A stretch of DNA of 64,000 bases from Bacteroidales bacterium H5. Lineage in GTDB: Bacteria > Bacteroidota > Bacteroidia > Bacteroidales > Muribaculaceae. Under the pieces are notes generated by a model, which saw only the letters and a list, made by a program, of their open reading frames with translations, was not told the DNA's origin and searched no databases. Location: positions 1-64,000 of the forward strand of contig DAAQ01000010.1 of NCBI GenBank assembly GCA_001701225.1. The letters are read 5' to 3'. Shown in pieces: positions 36,985 through 46,991 of the stretch (its first letter is position 1; each line of letters begins with the position of its first letter). A program made the translations under genes and the position numbers.

Positions 36985-38301
36985 ATGAAAAAATCATTCA
37001 CATACAGGTGGCTCGCTCCCGTGGCCGCGCTCGCGCTTGGCTTCATGGCAGTGTCGTGCGACGACGAGCCCGACAAGTTCGAGCTGACAGACGGCACCCC
37101 CGTGGTCAAGTATGTCCGCACGGTCGACCCCGCCACCAAGGACTCGCTCCTGACAGGCGCGTATCTCGACAACCAGATATGCCTCGTGGGCGACAACCTG
37201 ACCTCTATCCACGAGATATATTTCAACGACCAGAAGGCCATCATAAACACGGCGCTGGTCACCGACCACACCATGCTTGTCACAGTTCCCGGCACTATTC
37301 CTGAAAAGGTCTCCAACAAGATCTTCATGCACAATACGGCAGGTGTTGTGACCGAGTATGATTTCAAGGTGCTCGTGCCCGCTCCGTCGGTGCGCTCCAT
37401 CTCGTGCGAATGGGCCAAGCCCGGCGAGCTCGCCACAATCTATGGCGACTATTTCATCGACGAGGAGTCTGTGCCCCTGCAGGTATTCTTTGCCGGAAAT
37501 ATCGAGGTGCCCCGCGAGAATATCAAGTCTATCGCAAAGAATGCAATCACCTTCACAGTCCCCGACAACTGGACTGAGGGCTACATGACCGTGACGAGCA
37601 TCTATGGCTCGAGCCGTTCGGGCTACAAGTTCCATGACACCACCAATATCCTCTTCGACTGGGACGGCACACGCGGCGGTCTGGCCATAGCCAACGGCTG
37701 GCGTACCGGCAAGGTGCACAATCCCGGCGAGGACGAGGGTATCGATGCCATCGACGGCAGCTATCTTTACATGGATGGGCCGACTCTCGACGGCGAGGCT
37801 TCGGCATCGTGGGCCGAGGATAATTTCTCGTTCAATTTCTGGCCTGATGCATCGGGTGCCAACGGCCCCCTGAGCCAGCGTCCCGAGTTCGCACAGCTTA
37901 TCGAGAAACATGGCATCGACGGACTGCAAATCAAGTTTGAGGTGCTTGTTCCCTCGGCAAGCCCCTGGATGACCTGTGCCATGCAGATGATTTTCACCTC
38001 GTATGCGACTGTCAACAGCGGTGCCGGAACCAACTCGTATATCGCCGACTCAGCACAGCCCCGCGGCCTCTGGACTCCGTGGATTGCCACAGGCTCGTAT
38101 GATACCGCCGGAAAATGGGTGACCGTATCGCAGCCCCTCTCGGGTTTCAATTTCACCCACGAAGGTGGCAAGTGCGGCCGCAGCATCTCGACCTCCGACC
38201 TTGACGGACTCACATTCTTCGTATATCACGGTGGTGTCAACGGCACAACCTGCGACCCCGTCATCTGTGTCGACAATATCCGCGTTGTTCCCATCGAATA
38301 A
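36985..38301 (+). CDS. surface glycan-binding lipoprotein with IPT/TIG domains (SGBP)
   Basis: The 438-residue lipoprotein (MAVSC, Cys25) has the acidic signal CDDEPDK after the cysteine, expected for outer-surface export. Two IPT/TIG-like beta domains (~residues 35-130 and 130-215) precede a C-terminal glycan-binding domain (~residues 220-438) rich in Trp, resembling the xyloglucan/mannan SGBP-B type domain. Position directly after susD is the usual place of SGBPs. The ligand is inferred to be glucomannan from the neighbouring enzymes. Confidence 0.85.
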   Translation: MKKSFTYRWLAPVAALALGFMAVSCDDEPDKFELTDGTPVVKYVRTVDPATKDSLLTGAYLDNQICLVGDNLTSIHEIYFNDQKAIINTALVTDHTMLVTVPGTIPEKVSNKIFMHNTAGVVTEYDFKVLVPAPSVRSISCEWAKPGELATIYGDYFIDEESVPLQVFFAGNIEVPRENIKSIAKNAITFTVPDNWTEGYMTVTSIYGSSRSGYKFHDTTNILFDWDGTRGGLAIANGWRTGKVHNPGEDEGIDAIDGSYLYMDGPTLDGEASASWAEDNFSFNFWPDASGANGPLSQRPEFAQLIEKHGIDGLQIKFEVLVPSASPWMTCAMQMIFTSYATVNSGAGTNSYIADSAQPRGLWTPWIATGSYDTAGKWVTVSQPLSGFNFTHEGGKCGRSISTSDLDGLTFFVYHGGVNGTTCDPVICVDNIRVVPIE

Positions 38302-38322
38302 TCCCCTTAAGAGAATATCACA

Positions 38323-40620
38323 ATGAAAAGATTACATAAATTCATGGCCTCGGCCATGGCGTGCCTGATGTTGTCGACGGGGTTTGCCCTGACATCGTGC
38401 GACGACGATGACGATTTCGGCACCAACCAGTATATCGGAGGCGTGACACTCAACGTCTTCGGCCCCTCGCCCGTGGCCCGTGGCGGCGAGCTCCGTTTCC
38501 TCGGCTCGGGCATGGACCAGATTCAGTCTGTCACCCTCCCCGGCTGCGGCGATATCACCGACATCACACGCGTCTCTCCCGAGGAGATACGCATCACCGT
38601 GCCTCAGAATGCCGAGCCCGGCTATGTTGTGCTTCACCACGCCGCAGGCGAGATCAAGACCAAGACGCTGCTCACATTCACCGAGCCCATCACGCTCGAG
38701 TCTGTGGCACCCCTCTCGGTCAAGGCAGGCGACGAGATAACCATCAAGGGTGACTATCTCAACCTGATACACGAGGTCATCTTCACCGACGAGGCCATCG
38801 TGCCCGAGGATGACTTCACATCTCACTCGCGCTATGAGATAAAGCTGCGCGTGCCCGCCGAGGCCCAGAGCGGCAGAATCATCATCAGCGACGCCGCCGA
38901 GATGCCCAACTGGATATATTCTGACGACGAGCTCACCGTGGCTCTCCCCGCAGTCGAGAAGGTGCTCGACCTCACCGGTGCCAAGCCCGGCCAGACCGTC
39001 GAGATCAAGGGTACCAATTTCGACCTCGTGACCAAGGTCACCATGCCCAACGACGACGAGGTTGAGTTTACCGTCAAGGGCAATGTCCTGACATTCGTGC
39101 TCCCCGCCAACGTCACCGACGGCACCGTCTGCATCATCCCCGCATCGGGTGTCAAGGTAGCGGCCGCCACCATCGGCGTGGCAGTGCCCGAGGAGGTTGT
39201 GGCCGAACCCGCCGCCGACCTCTGGGGCGGAGACGCCATCAAGTTCAAGGGTGTCAACATGGAGCTTGTGACGACGGTATTCTTCCCCGGCACCGCCGAG
39301 CCTGTCGAGCCGGCATCCAAGAGTGCCACCGAGATTGCCCTCACCATCCCCGAGGGTCTGACATCGGGCGAGGCTGTGCTGGCCACAGCATCGGGCGCCG
39401 AGGTCAAGGTAGAGCTCTCTACCATCAAGCCCACAGGTATCGCCTATGACCCCGCACCCGCAGCCCTGGCCGGTCCTCTCACCGTCAAGGGTGTGAACCT
39501 CGACCATGTCAAGACCATCCGCTTTGCAGGCAATACCGATGTCGAGGTCAAGAACACCACGGCAACCGAGTTTGCCGTGACTGTGCCCGCCACACTCCCG
39601 GCAGGTAGCAACGAGGTCGCCCTCGTGCTCACCAACGGTGAGGTTGTCGAGGCTCCCGCCATCGAGCTCACCGCACCCGAGTGCGCATACGCCACCGAGC
39701 TCCCCGGCGAGGAGACTGAGATACGCGCCGGTGAGACATTCGTCCTCACCGTGGCCAACGCCGACAAGCTGACCGCCGTGCAGGTGAACGGACAGAACGT
39801 GCAGTATATCCTCAACGGTGACAAGCTCATCGTCCAGGTGCCCGGAAGCTGCGGCAAGACCGCCAAGGTGACACTCGTGTCGAGCAACGGCGAGATTTCG
39901 TATGATATCGCCGTGATACCCGCAACCCACGTGGGCATGACCATCTGGGAAGGCATGTGGGAGAATCCCTCATGGGGTGGCAACCAGGATCTGGCATGGG
40001 ACGGCTTCGACTGGAGCCAGGTGCCCGCAGGCGCAATCCTGACCCTCTACATGACTCCGATGGTTCCCGATGGTGAATGGTGGTGTGTATCGCTGCGCCA
40101 CGGCGACGGCTGGGGCAACCTGCCCGACCCGATCCCCGGCCAGTATGACACTCCCGAGAAGGGTATCCTCGCCGTAGAGCTCACAGCCAATGTCCTCGCC
40201 GACCTCGTCGACAAGGGAGGTCTCGTGATAACCGGCCAGAACTATGTGCTGAACAAGGTGACCGTAGAGTGGGAGAACTCGCTCGAGACAGTGGTCTGGA
40301 CAGGTCCCTGGGTCAACAACGGCTGGGAAGGCAATCAGGACCTCGCATGGGGCGGCTATGACTGGTCTACAGTCAAGCCCGGCTCGACCGTAAGGTTCTA
40401 CACGACCACGACAGTGGCCGACGGTGAGTGGTGGTGCATATCGCTGCGCTACGGTAATGGCTGGGGCAACCTTCCCGACCCGATACCCGGCCAGTATGAC
40501 ACACCTGCATCTCCCCTCGAGGTTGTGTTCACACAGGCGGTTCTCGATGACCTCATCAACAACGGTGGCCTTGTGGTGACAGGATCCAATTTCCAGCTCG
40601 ACAAGATAACCATCGAATAA
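38323..40620 (+). CDS. surface lipoprotein with IPT/TIG array and two C-terminal Trp-rich modules
   Basis: The 765-residue lipoprotein (FALTSC, Cys26) has CDDDDDFG after the cysteine, a strong surface-export signal. Residues ~35-525 form a row of five to six IPT/TIG-like beta domains, which suggests a long stalk. The end carries two ~108-residue copies of a module (~residues 541-651 and 657-765), each with NQDLAW-G-DW, DGEWWC-SLR-G-GWGNLPDP and GQYDTP. The conserved Trp residues suggest carbohydrate binding, but I do not recognise the module family. It is the last gene before the terminator at 40650. Confidence 0.82.
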   Translation: MKRLHKFMASAMACLMLSTGFALTSCDDDDDFGTNQYIGGVTLNVFGPSPVARGGELRFLGSGMDQIQSVTLPGCGDITDITRVSPEEIRITVPQNAEPGYVVLHHAAGEIKTKTLLTFTEPITLESVAPLSVKAGDEITIKGDYLNLIHEVIFTDEAIVPEDDFTSHSRYEIKLRVPAEAQSGRIIISDAAEMPNWIYSDDELTVALPAVEKVLDLTGAKPGQTVEIKGTNFDLVTKVTMPNDDEVEFTVKGNVLTFVLPANVTDGTVCIIPASGVKVAAATIGVAVPEEVVAEPAADLWGGDAIKFKGVNMELVTTVFFPGTAEPVEPASKSATEIALTIPEGLTSGEAVLATASGAEVKVELSTIKPTGIAYDPAPAALAGPLTVKGVNLDHVKTIRFAGNTDVEVKNTTATEFAVTVPATLPAGSNEVALVLTNGEVVEAPAIELTAPECAYATELPGEETEIRAGETFVLTVANADKLTAVQVNGQNVQYILNGDKLIVQVPGSCGKTAKVTLVSSNGEISYDIAVIPATHVGMTIWEGMWENPSWGGNQDLAWDGFDWSQVPAGAILTLYMTPMVPDGEWWCVSLRHGDGWGNLPDPIPGQYDTPEKGILAVELTANVLADLVDKGGLVITGQNYVLNKVTVEWENSLETVVWTGPWVNNGWEGNQDLAWGGYDWSTVKPGSTVRFYTTTTVADGEWWCISLRYGNGWGNLPDPIPGQYDTPASPLEVVFTQAVLDDLINNGGLVVTGSNFQLDKITIE
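39943..40617 (+). repeat. duplicated C-terminal binding module in the surface lipoprotein
   Basis: Two direct ~330-bp coding copies (39943-40275 and 40291-40617) encode modules with the shared string GWGNLPDPIPGQYDTP. The two copies differ at many other positions, so the duplication is old and kept by selection. Confidence 0.75.
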
Positions 40621-40649
40621 GACTCCCATAGGTACAATTCCATCTTCAG

Positions 40650-40684
40650 ACGGGAGGGGAGCATCCCCGCTCCCCTCCCGTTTT
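40650..40684 (+). terminator. rho-independent terminator ending the susCD-SGBP unit
   Basis: A perfect 13-bp stem ACGGGAGGGGAGC (40650-40662), loop ATCCCC, GCTCCCCTCCCGT (40669-40681), followed by TTT. It separates transport and binding genes from the enzyme genes downstream. Confidence 0.88.
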
Positions 40685-40748
40685 CAAAAAAATCAGGGAA
40701 TGGTCCCGGCTGAAGCCGGAACCCGCGACAAAAAGACAAAAGCTATCT

Positions 40749-40785
40749 CTTTAAACTTTAAACTCTAATCTTTAAACTCTTTAAA
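40749..40785. repeat. heptamer repeat array CTTTAAA ahead of GH26
   Basis: Units CTTTAAA, CTTTAAA, CTCTAAT, CTTTAAA and a 9-base CTCTTTAAA end 4 bases before the GH26 ATG. The reverse complement, TTTAAAG, is the same family as the array at 53641-53696. The remaining part of the 169-base gap holds the terminator above. Confidence 0.65.
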
Positions 40786-40789
40786 CCCC

Positions 40790-42172
40790 ATGTTTCCAAT
40801 CAGATCATTGTTTTTTGCTCTTTCTACCTGTGTATTATTGACCTCTTGTGGCGGGGATGACCCCGATGAACCGGCTCCCGCAGTCATACCTATAAACCTT
40901 ACATCGACAAGTATTGCAGACGGAAGCACTGTCAGCGCCGACCTTAAGGAGGTGACTTTCACTTTCAGCACCTCGGTCACTGCCACAGCCACAGACATCT
41001 GCAAGCTCAACGGCAATACCAACCCCTATACTGTCAATATCAACAAAGTCACCGCAACCCTGAGCCTCGAGCCCGGCAAGGCATACTCGGTCACATTTGC
41101 CGAGGGAGCCTTCACAAACCCCACGGGCGCAAAGTCTGCCGCCATCCAGCTCTCCTTTGCCACAGAGGCCGAGGTCGTGCCCCCGGTGGTGAGCATAGCC
41201 GCAAATCTCACCAACAGCAACGCCACAGAGAGTGCGCGCAAGGTGTATAAACTGCTTTATGACAACTATGGCAAGAAAATCCTCTCGGGGGTGATGGGCG
41301 AGGTGGCCTGGGGCTCGTCGTTCTATGATGAGGTGGCCAAGAGCGCCGGAAAACAGCCCGCAATCATAGGTTTCGACTATATACATATCCCTTACTCGCC
41401 CGCCAACTGGATTGACTATGGCGACATTACTCCCGTCAAGTCGGCATGGGACGCCGGAAGCATACCCGCCATCTGCTGGCACTGGAATGTGCCCGACGGC
41501 AAGGGTGGCTACGGGACAGGCAAGGATATGCCCTTCGACCCCGCCAAGATACTTGTCAGCGGCACCGAGGAAAACAAGATAGCTCTGGCCGATGTGGCCG
41601 AGATGGCCGAATCGCTCAAGAAACTCCAGGACGCAGGTATCGCCGTGCTGTTCCGCCCCTTCCACGAGGCTGCGGGCGACTACACCTGGGGCGCATGGTT
41701 CTGGTGGGGCAAGGATGGTGTCGAGACCACCAAGGCCCTCTGGAAATGGCTCTACAACACCCTCACCAACGACTATAAGCTCAACAACCTCGTCTGGGTA
41801 TGGACCATGCAGACATCCGACGAGGGTAAGCTCGCCGCTGTCTCGAAGCTACGCGCCGCATATCCCGGCGACGATTGTGTCGACATCGTGGGCGCAGACC
41901 TCTACGAGCCATCATATTCCGACCAGTCAGCCAAGTTCAACCTGCTCACCTCGGCTGTCGAGGGACACAAGATGGTGGCCCTCGCCGAGACGGGCAACCT
42001 CATGTCGCCCGACAAGGATTTTGCCAACGGAGCCCTGTGGAGCTATTTCATGGGGTGGTACGAATGGGACAACAACCGCCCCGCACTCGGCAAGGAGTGG
42101 AACAAGAACGGCGAGTGGAAGACCGTCCTGAACAATCCCCTCGTACTCAACAGGGGTGATTTCAAACTGTAA
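40790..42172 (+). CDS. GH26 endo-beta-1,4-mannanase lipoprotein, surface type
   Basis: The 460-residue lipoprotein (VLLTSC, Cys20) has CGGDDPDE after the cysteine, which suggests surface display. A Big_5-like Ig domain (~residues 30-125) precedes the GH26 barrel. Acid/base Glu293 is in FRPFHEAAGDYTWGAWFWWG and nucleophile Glu400 in LAETGN. It would start backbone cleavage of mannan outside the cell. It begins the second enzyme unit after the terminator; no standard promoter is seen because the heptamer array occupies the upstream bases. GH94 follows 12 bases later. Confidence 0.92.
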   Translation: MFPIRSLFFALSTCVLLTSCGGDDPDEPAPAVIPINLTSTSIADGSTVSADLKEVTFTFSTSVTATATDICKLNGNTNPYTVNINKVTATLSLEPGKAYSVTFAEGAFTNPTGAKSAAIQLSFATEAEVVPPVVSIAANLTNSNATESARKVYKLLYDNYGKKILSGVMGEVAWGSSFYDEVAKSAGKQPAIIGFDYIHIPYSPANWIDYGDITPVKSAWDAGSIPAICWHWNVPDGKGGYGTGKDMPFDPAKILVSGTEENKIALADVAEMAESLKKLQDAGIAVLFRPFHEAAGDYTWGAWFWWGKDGVETTKALWKWLYNTLTNDYKLNNLVWVWTMQTSDEGKLAAVSKLRAAYPGDDCVDIVGADLYEPSYSDQSAKFNLLTSAVEGHKMVALAETGNLMSPDKDFANGALWSYFMGWYEWDNNRPALGKEWNKNGEWKTVLNNPLVLNRGDFKL

Positions 42173-42184
42173 TACCGATAATAG

Positions 42185-44623
42185 ATGAAATACGGTCATT
42201 TTGACGACGCCGCACGCGAGTACGTCATCACCGAGCCCAAGACCCCCTGGCCCTGGATAAACTATCTTGGAAACACGGAGTTCTTCTCGCTCATCTCGAA
42301 TTTTGCCGGAGGATATTCGTTCTACCGCGATGCCAAGTTCCGCCGCCTTACCCGCTACCGCTATAACGGTGTCCCGATGGATGCCGGGGGCAGATATTTC
42401 TATATCAAGGATGGCGACACCGTGTGGAACCCCTCGTGGAAACCGTGCCGCACGCCACTCGACAGCTACGAGTGCCGCCACGGCCTCAACTATACCATAA
42501 TCGAGGGCTCAAAGAACGGCCTGAGGGTAAGGACACTCTTCTTCGTGCCCCTCGGCACCAATGCCGAGGTCACGAAGCTGACCCTGACCAACGGGTCGAC
42601 TGAGACAAAGAGCTTCAAGCTCTTCTCGTTCATCGAGTGGTGCCTCTGGAACGCCGCCACGGATATGGAGAACTTTCAGCGCAACTTCTCGACAGGAGAG
42701 GTCGAGGTGGACGGCCCGACGATATATCATAAGACAGAATACAAGGAGCGCCGCAACCATTATGCGTTCTATACGGTCAATGCCGCGGTAGACGGATTCG
42801 ACACCGACCGCGAGACATTCATGGGACTCTACAACGGTTTCGACACCCCCGACGCCGTGATGGAGGGTAGTTGCCGCAATTCCGTCGCCCACGGCTGGAG
42901 CCCCATAGCGGCCCATCAGCTCGACATCACGCTCGCTCCGGGCGAGAGCAGGGAGCTGGTGTTTGTGCTCGGATATATCGAGAATGCGCAGGAGGAGAAA
43001 TGGGAGTCGAAAGGGGTAATCAACAAGGCCCCCGCCCGCGAGCTCATGGCACGCTTCGACACCCCCGCCAAGGTCGATGCCGCATTTGCCGAGCTCAAGG
43101 CATACTGGGACGACCTTCTGAGCCGGTTCAGCGTCCGCACGGGCGACACGAGGCTCGACCGTATGGTCAATATCTGGAACCAGTATCAGTGCATGGTCAC
43201 GTTCTGTTTCTCGCGCTCGGCCTCGTTCTTCGAGAGCGGCATCGGGCGCGGCATGGGATTCCGCGACTCAAACCAGGACCTCGTGGGATTCGTGCATCAG
43301 ATACCTGCCCGCGCCCGCGAGCGCATCATTGACATAGCCTCGACCCAGTTCCCCGACGGAGGGTGCTACCACCAGTACCAGCCGCTGACCAAGCGCGGCA
43401 ACAACGACATCGGCGGCGGATTCAACGACGACCCCATGTGGCTCGTCTTCGGCACGGTGGCATATATCAAGGAGACAGGCGATTTCTCGATACTCGACGC
43501 CCCTGTGCCGTTCGACAACGTGCCCCGTTCGGAGGTGCCGCTGATGGAGCATCTGCGCGTGTCGTTCGACCATGTGATAAATAACCTCGGCCCCCACGGG
43601 CTTCCCCTCATAGGGCGTGCTGACTGGAACGACTGCCTCAACCTTAACTGCTTCTCGAACGACCCCAACGAGTCGTTCCAGACAACCGAGAACAAGGCCG
43701 AGGGCTCGAAGGCCGAGTCGCTCATGATTGCGGGCCAGTTTGTGGTGTGCGGGCGCGACTATGCCGCCCTGTGCCGCCGTGTGGGGCTCGATGCCGAGGC
43801 CGACCGCGCCGAGGCCGAGGTGGCCCGGATGGTCGAGGCCGTTAGGAAATACGGCTGGGACGGCGAGTGGTTCCTGCGCGCATACGACTACTATGGACGC
43901 AAGGTGGGCTCGCACGAGAACCGCGAGGGCAAGATATTCATCGAGTCGCAGGGCTGGTGCACGATGGCCGGAATCGGCCTTGAGGACGGTCTCGTCAAGA
44001 CCGCGCTCGACTCGGTCAAGACATATCTCGACTGCGAGCACGGCATTGTGCTCAACAATCCCCCCTTCTCGGAGTATGTCATCGACTATGGCGAGATTTC
44101 GTCCTATCCCGCCGGATACAAGGAGAACGCCGGGATATTCGCCCACAACAATCCCTGGGTCATCATCGGCGAGACCGTGCTCGGACGCGGCGACAGGGCG
44201 TGGGAGTATTATGCCAAGATATGTCCCGCATATCTCGAGGATAAGAGTGACCTGCACAAGGTCGAGCCATACGTCTACTGCCAGATGACTGCCGGAAAGG
44301 ATGCCGCCCGTCCCGGCGAGGCCAAGAACTCGTGGCTCACGGGCACCGCCGCATGGAACTGGTATGCCGTCACGCAGTTCATCCTCGGCATAAGGCCCGA
44401 CTATGACGGCCTGCGCGTGGACCCCTGCATCCCCGACTCATGGCCCGGATATGAGGTAGACCGCACATTCCGCGGCGCCCGATACCATATCAAGGTCGAG
44501 AATCCGGCCCGCGTGTGCCGTGGCGTGCGCACCGTGACAGTCAACGGCAAGCCGGTCGAGGGGAACCTGATATCCCTGCAGCCCGAAGGATCTGAAAACA
44601 ACATAGTAGTAACTCTTGGATAA
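42185..44623 (+). CDS. GH94 cellobiose phosphorylase-like enzyme
   Basis: The 812-residue cytoplasmic protein (no signal peptide) reads [27 protein letters not shown] and [17 protein letters not shown], the usual cellobiose phosphorylase N-terminus. The catalytic Asp lies in [10 protein letters not shown] (about residue 483). It would convert cellobiose and phosphate to glucose and glucose 1-phosphate. In a mannan locus this enzyme makes sense if the polysaccharide is glucomannan, which also yields cellobiose or glucosyl-mannose. A different acceptor at the +1 site cannot be excluded from the sequence. It follows the surface GH26 directly. Confidence 0.88.
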   Translation: MKYGHFDDAAREYVITEPKTPWPWINYLGNTEFFSLISNFAGGYSFYRDAKFRRLTRYRYNGVPMDAGGRYFYIKDGDTVWNPSWKPCRTPLDSYECRHGLNYTIIEGSKNGLRVRTLFFVPLGTNAEVTKLTLTNGSTETKSFKLFSFIEWCLWNAATDMENFQRNFSTGEVEVDGPTIYHKTEYKERRNHYAFYTVNAAVDGFDTDRETFMGLYNGFDTPDAVMEGSCRNSVAHGWSPIAAHQLDITLAPGESRELVFVLGYIENAQEEKWESKGVINKAPARELMARFDTPAKVDAAFAELKAYWDDLLSRFSVRTGDTRLDRMVNIWNQYQCMVTFCFSRSASFFESGIGRGMGFRDSNQDLVGFVHQIPARARERIIDIASTQFPDGGCYHQYQPLTKRGNNDIGGGFNDDPMWLVFGTVAYIKETGDFSILDAPVPFDNVPRSEVPLMEHLRVSFDHVINNLGPHGLPLIGRADWNDCLNLNCFSNDPNESFQTTENKAEGSKAESLMIAGQFVVCGRDYAALCRRVGLDAEADRAEAEVARMVEAVRKYGWDGEWFLRAYDYYGRKVGSHENREGKIFIESQGWCTMAGIGLEDGLVKTALDSVKTYLDCEHGIVLNNPPFSEYVIDYGEISSYPAGYKENAGIFAHNNPWVIIGETVLGRGDRAWEYYAKICPAYLEDKSDLHKVEPYVYCQMTAGKDAARPGEAKNSWLTGTAAWNWYAVTQFILGIRPDYDGLRVDPCIPDSWPGYEVDRTFRGARYHIKVENPARVCRGVRTVTVNGKPVEGNLISLQPEGSENNIVVTLG

Positions 44624-44633
44624 AAACCTGAAA

Positions 44634-45728
44634 ATGAAAATCAGACAAATCACTATCGGCGCACTGGCCGTCATACTGGCCTCATGCTCGGCCGAGAAGA
44701 AGACCGCACAGGAGCCCGCGGCGCAGACACCCGCGCAGGCACTGATAGCCCGCATGGATTCGGTGGCAAAGTCGGGCCGCTTCTATTTCGGCCACCACGA
44801 CGACACCGCTTACGGGCATACATGGAAGTATGCCGAGGGTGGCTCGGATGTCAGGGCCGTGACAGGCGAGTATCCCGGTCTTATGAGCTGGGACCTGGGC
44901 ATGATAGAGCTCGACTCGGCCAGGAACCTCGACGGCGTGCCGTTCGGCTTTATGGCCTCGGAGATAGCCCGTCAGGATGCCCGCGGAGGCATCAACGCTA
45001 TCTCGTGGCATCCGCGCAACCCCGTCAGCGGTGGCGGCTCGTGGGATGTCTCGGCGGCTCCCCTCGCCATGATGGACTCGGTGCAGGCTGTCACGGACAC
45101 CCTCACGGCATGGATTGACCGCGCGGCCGCCTTCATCGGCTCGCTCAGGGACGCCGAAGGCAACCGCATCCCCGTGGTGTTCCGTCCGTGGCACGAGAAC
45201 TCAGGCTCGTGGTTCTGGTGGGGCGCCGGTCACTCTACCCCCGAGCAGTATATCGCTCTCTACCGCCTCACCCGCGAGCGTTTCGACTCGGCGGGAATCG
45301 ACAATGTGGTGTGGGCCTACTCGCCCGACAAGGACCTGACGCGCGAGCAGTATTTCTCGACCTATCCCGGCGACGAGTATGTCGACATACTCGGCACGGA
45401 CATATATATGTTTGACGGTGCCGACGGCGTGGAGCCCTACAAGGCCCGCATAGCCGCACAGCTTCCCTATGTCGTCGAGGAGGCGCAGAAGCGTGGCAAG
45501 CTCGCCGCATTCACCGAGACCGGCTCCGAGAGCCTTCCTGTGGCCGACTGGTACACCGGTGTGCTTATGCCTTCGATCGAGAACCTGCCCATAGCATACG
45601 TCTGCGTATGGCGCAACGCCATAGAGAGCCAGAATCCGAAGCATTTCTATGTGCCTTATCCCGGACATCAGGCCGAGGCCGATTTCAAGGCCTTCCACGA
45701 CAATCCCAAAACCATATTCGTAAAATAA
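44634..45728 (+). CDS. GH26 beta-mannanase lipoprotein, probable periplasmic mannobiose former
   Basis: The 364-residue lipoprotein (VILASC, Cys18) has CSAEKKTA after the cysteine, without the acidic surface signal. Acid/base Glu188 is in [15 protein letters not shown] and nucleophile Glu295 in [19 protein letters not shown] is typical of the mannobiose-releasing GH26 of Bacteroides. A frame start at TTG 44616 is possible, but ATG 44634 gives a clean signal peptide. It is the first of four genes (GH26-GH130-GPH symporter-epimerase) with the same order as the mannan operon known in Bacteroides fragilis. Confidence 0.92.
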   Translation: MKIRQITIGALAVILASCSAEKKTAQEPAAQTPAQALIARMDSVAKSGRFYFGHHDDTAYGHTWKYAEGGSDVRAVTGEYPGLMSWDLGMIELDSARNLDGVPFGFMASEIARQDARGGINAISWHPRNPVSGGGSWDVSAAPLAMMDSVQAVTDTLTAWIDRAAAFIGSLRDAEGNRIPVVFRPWHENSGSWFWWGAGHSTPEQYIALYRLTRERFDSAGIDNVVWAYSPDKDLTREQYFSTYPGDEYVDILGTDIYMFDGADGVEPYKARIAAQLPYVVEEAQKRGKLAAFTETGSESLPVADWYTGVLMPSIENLPIAYVCVWRNAIESQNPKHFYVPYPGHQAEADFKAFHDNPKTIFVK

Positions 45729-45748
45729 CAATAGACCATAATACAGAT

Positions 45749-46918
45749 ATGTCTACATTCGAATACCGCAAGAACCTCATCCTTGCCCGCTATGAAGAGC
45801 TTGTGACCCGCCCCAATATCATGCTTGAAGGGAACGGCATCTATAACAGATACCAGAATCCCGTGGTCACCGCCGACATGGTGCCCCCGACCTGGAAATA
45901 TGATTTCAACCCCGAGACCAATCCCTGGTTCATGGAGAGGATAGGGTGCAATGCCACACTCAACTCCGGCGCCATCAAGTGGCAGGGGAAATACCTGCTC
46001 GTCGTGCGCGTCGAGGGGATGGACCGCAAGTCGTTCTTCGCCGTGGCCGAGAGTCCCAACGGCATCGACAATTTCCGTTTCTGGGAGCATCCCATCACCA
46101 TGCCCGAGACTGACGACCCCGCCACCAATGTCTATGACATGCGCCTCACCGCCCATGAGGACGGATGGATTTACGGCCTCTTCTGTGTCGAGCGCAAGGA
46201 TCCCGCCGAGCCCGGCAACCTCTCGGCTGCCACGGCATCGTGCGGCATTGCCCGTACACGCGATCTCAAGACCTGGTACCGTCTGCCCGACCTGAAGTCC
46301 AAGTCGCAGCAGCGCAACGTCGTACTTCACCCCGAGTTTGTCGACGGCAAATATGCCCTCTACACCCGTCCGCAGGACGGTTTTATCGACACCGGCAGCG
46401 GCGGTGGCATCGGCTGGGCCCTCATCGACGACATCACCAATGCCGAGGTCAAGGAGGAGAAGATCATCGACGCCCGCTATTATCACACTATCAAGGAGGT
46501 CAAGAACGGCGAGGGGCCTCATCCCATCAAGACCTCGCGGGGCTGGCTGCACCTGGCCCACGGCGTGCGTGCCTGTGCCTCGGGCCTGCGCTATGTCCTC
46601 TACATGTATATGACCTCGCTCGAGAAGCCCTGGGAGAAGATAGCGTCGCCGGGCGGATACCTCATGGCCCCCGTTGGCGAGGAGTATATCGGCGACGTGA
46701 TGAACGTGCTCTTCTCAAACGGCTGGATTGCCGACGAGGACGGCAAGGTGTTCATCTACTATGCCTCGTCCGACACCCGTATGCACGTGGCCACCTCGAC
46801 CATCGACCGCCTCGTCGACTACTGTCTCAACACTCCTCAGGACGGTCTGTCGACCTCGGAGTCTGTCAAGACACTCGACCGGCTCATCGACGCCAACCTC
46901 GAGTACCTGAAAAAATAA
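45749..46918 (+). CDS. GH130_1 4-O-beta-D-mannosyl-D-glucose phosphorylase
   Basis: The 389-residue cytoplasmic enzyme cleaves mannosyl-glucose with phosphate to mannose 1-phosphate and glucose. [35 protein letters not shown] and [17 protein letters not shown] are the GH130_1 signature. The catalytic Asp, about 130, is in [14 protein letters not shown] long frame from 45608 overlaps GH26 and is not used. It is 20 bases behind the periplasmic GH26, with the epimerase that makes its substrate three genes on. A hairpin at 46927-46961 follows. Confidence 0.93.
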   Translation: MSTFEYRKNLILARYEELVTRPNIMLEGNGIYNRYQNPVVTADMVPPTWKYDFNPETNPWFMERIGCNATLNSGAIKWQGKYLLVVRVEGMDRKSFFAVAESPNGIDNFRFWEHPITMPETDDPATNVYDMRLTAHEDGWIYGLFCVERKDPAEPGNLSAATASCGIARTRDLKTWYRLPDLKSKSQQRNVVLHPEFVDGKYALYTRPQDGFIDTGSGGGIGWALIDDITNAEVKEEKIIDARYYHTIKEVKNGEGPHPIKTSRGWLHLAHGVRACASGLRYVLYMYMTSLEKPWEKIASPGGYLMAPVGEEYIGDVMNVLFSNGWIADEDGKVFIYYASSDTRMHVATSTIDRLVDYCLNTPQDGLSTSESVKTLDRLIDANLEYLKK

Positions 46919-46926
46919 TCCCTACG

Positions 46927-46961
46927 GGTCGTGGCGGGGTGGTCAGAGCCCCGTCACGACC
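46927..46961 (+). other. intra-operon hairpin between GH130 and the symporter
   Basis: GGTCGTGGCGGGG pairs with CCCCGTCACGACC (13 pairs with one G-T wobble) around a nine-base loop. No T-run follows, so partial attenuation or an mRNA end-point is more likely than full termination. Confidence 0.5.
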
Positions 46962-46991
46962 ATTATGCAATTTCCCCTGAATCTCTGTTCC

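Noticed and set aside
38332..39930. A 532-residue open frame antisense to the long surface lipoprotein
   Set aside because: It mirrors the real gene, has no family features and results from the codon bias of GC-rich DNA. The plus-strand gene has a signal peptide, a lipobox and recognised domains.
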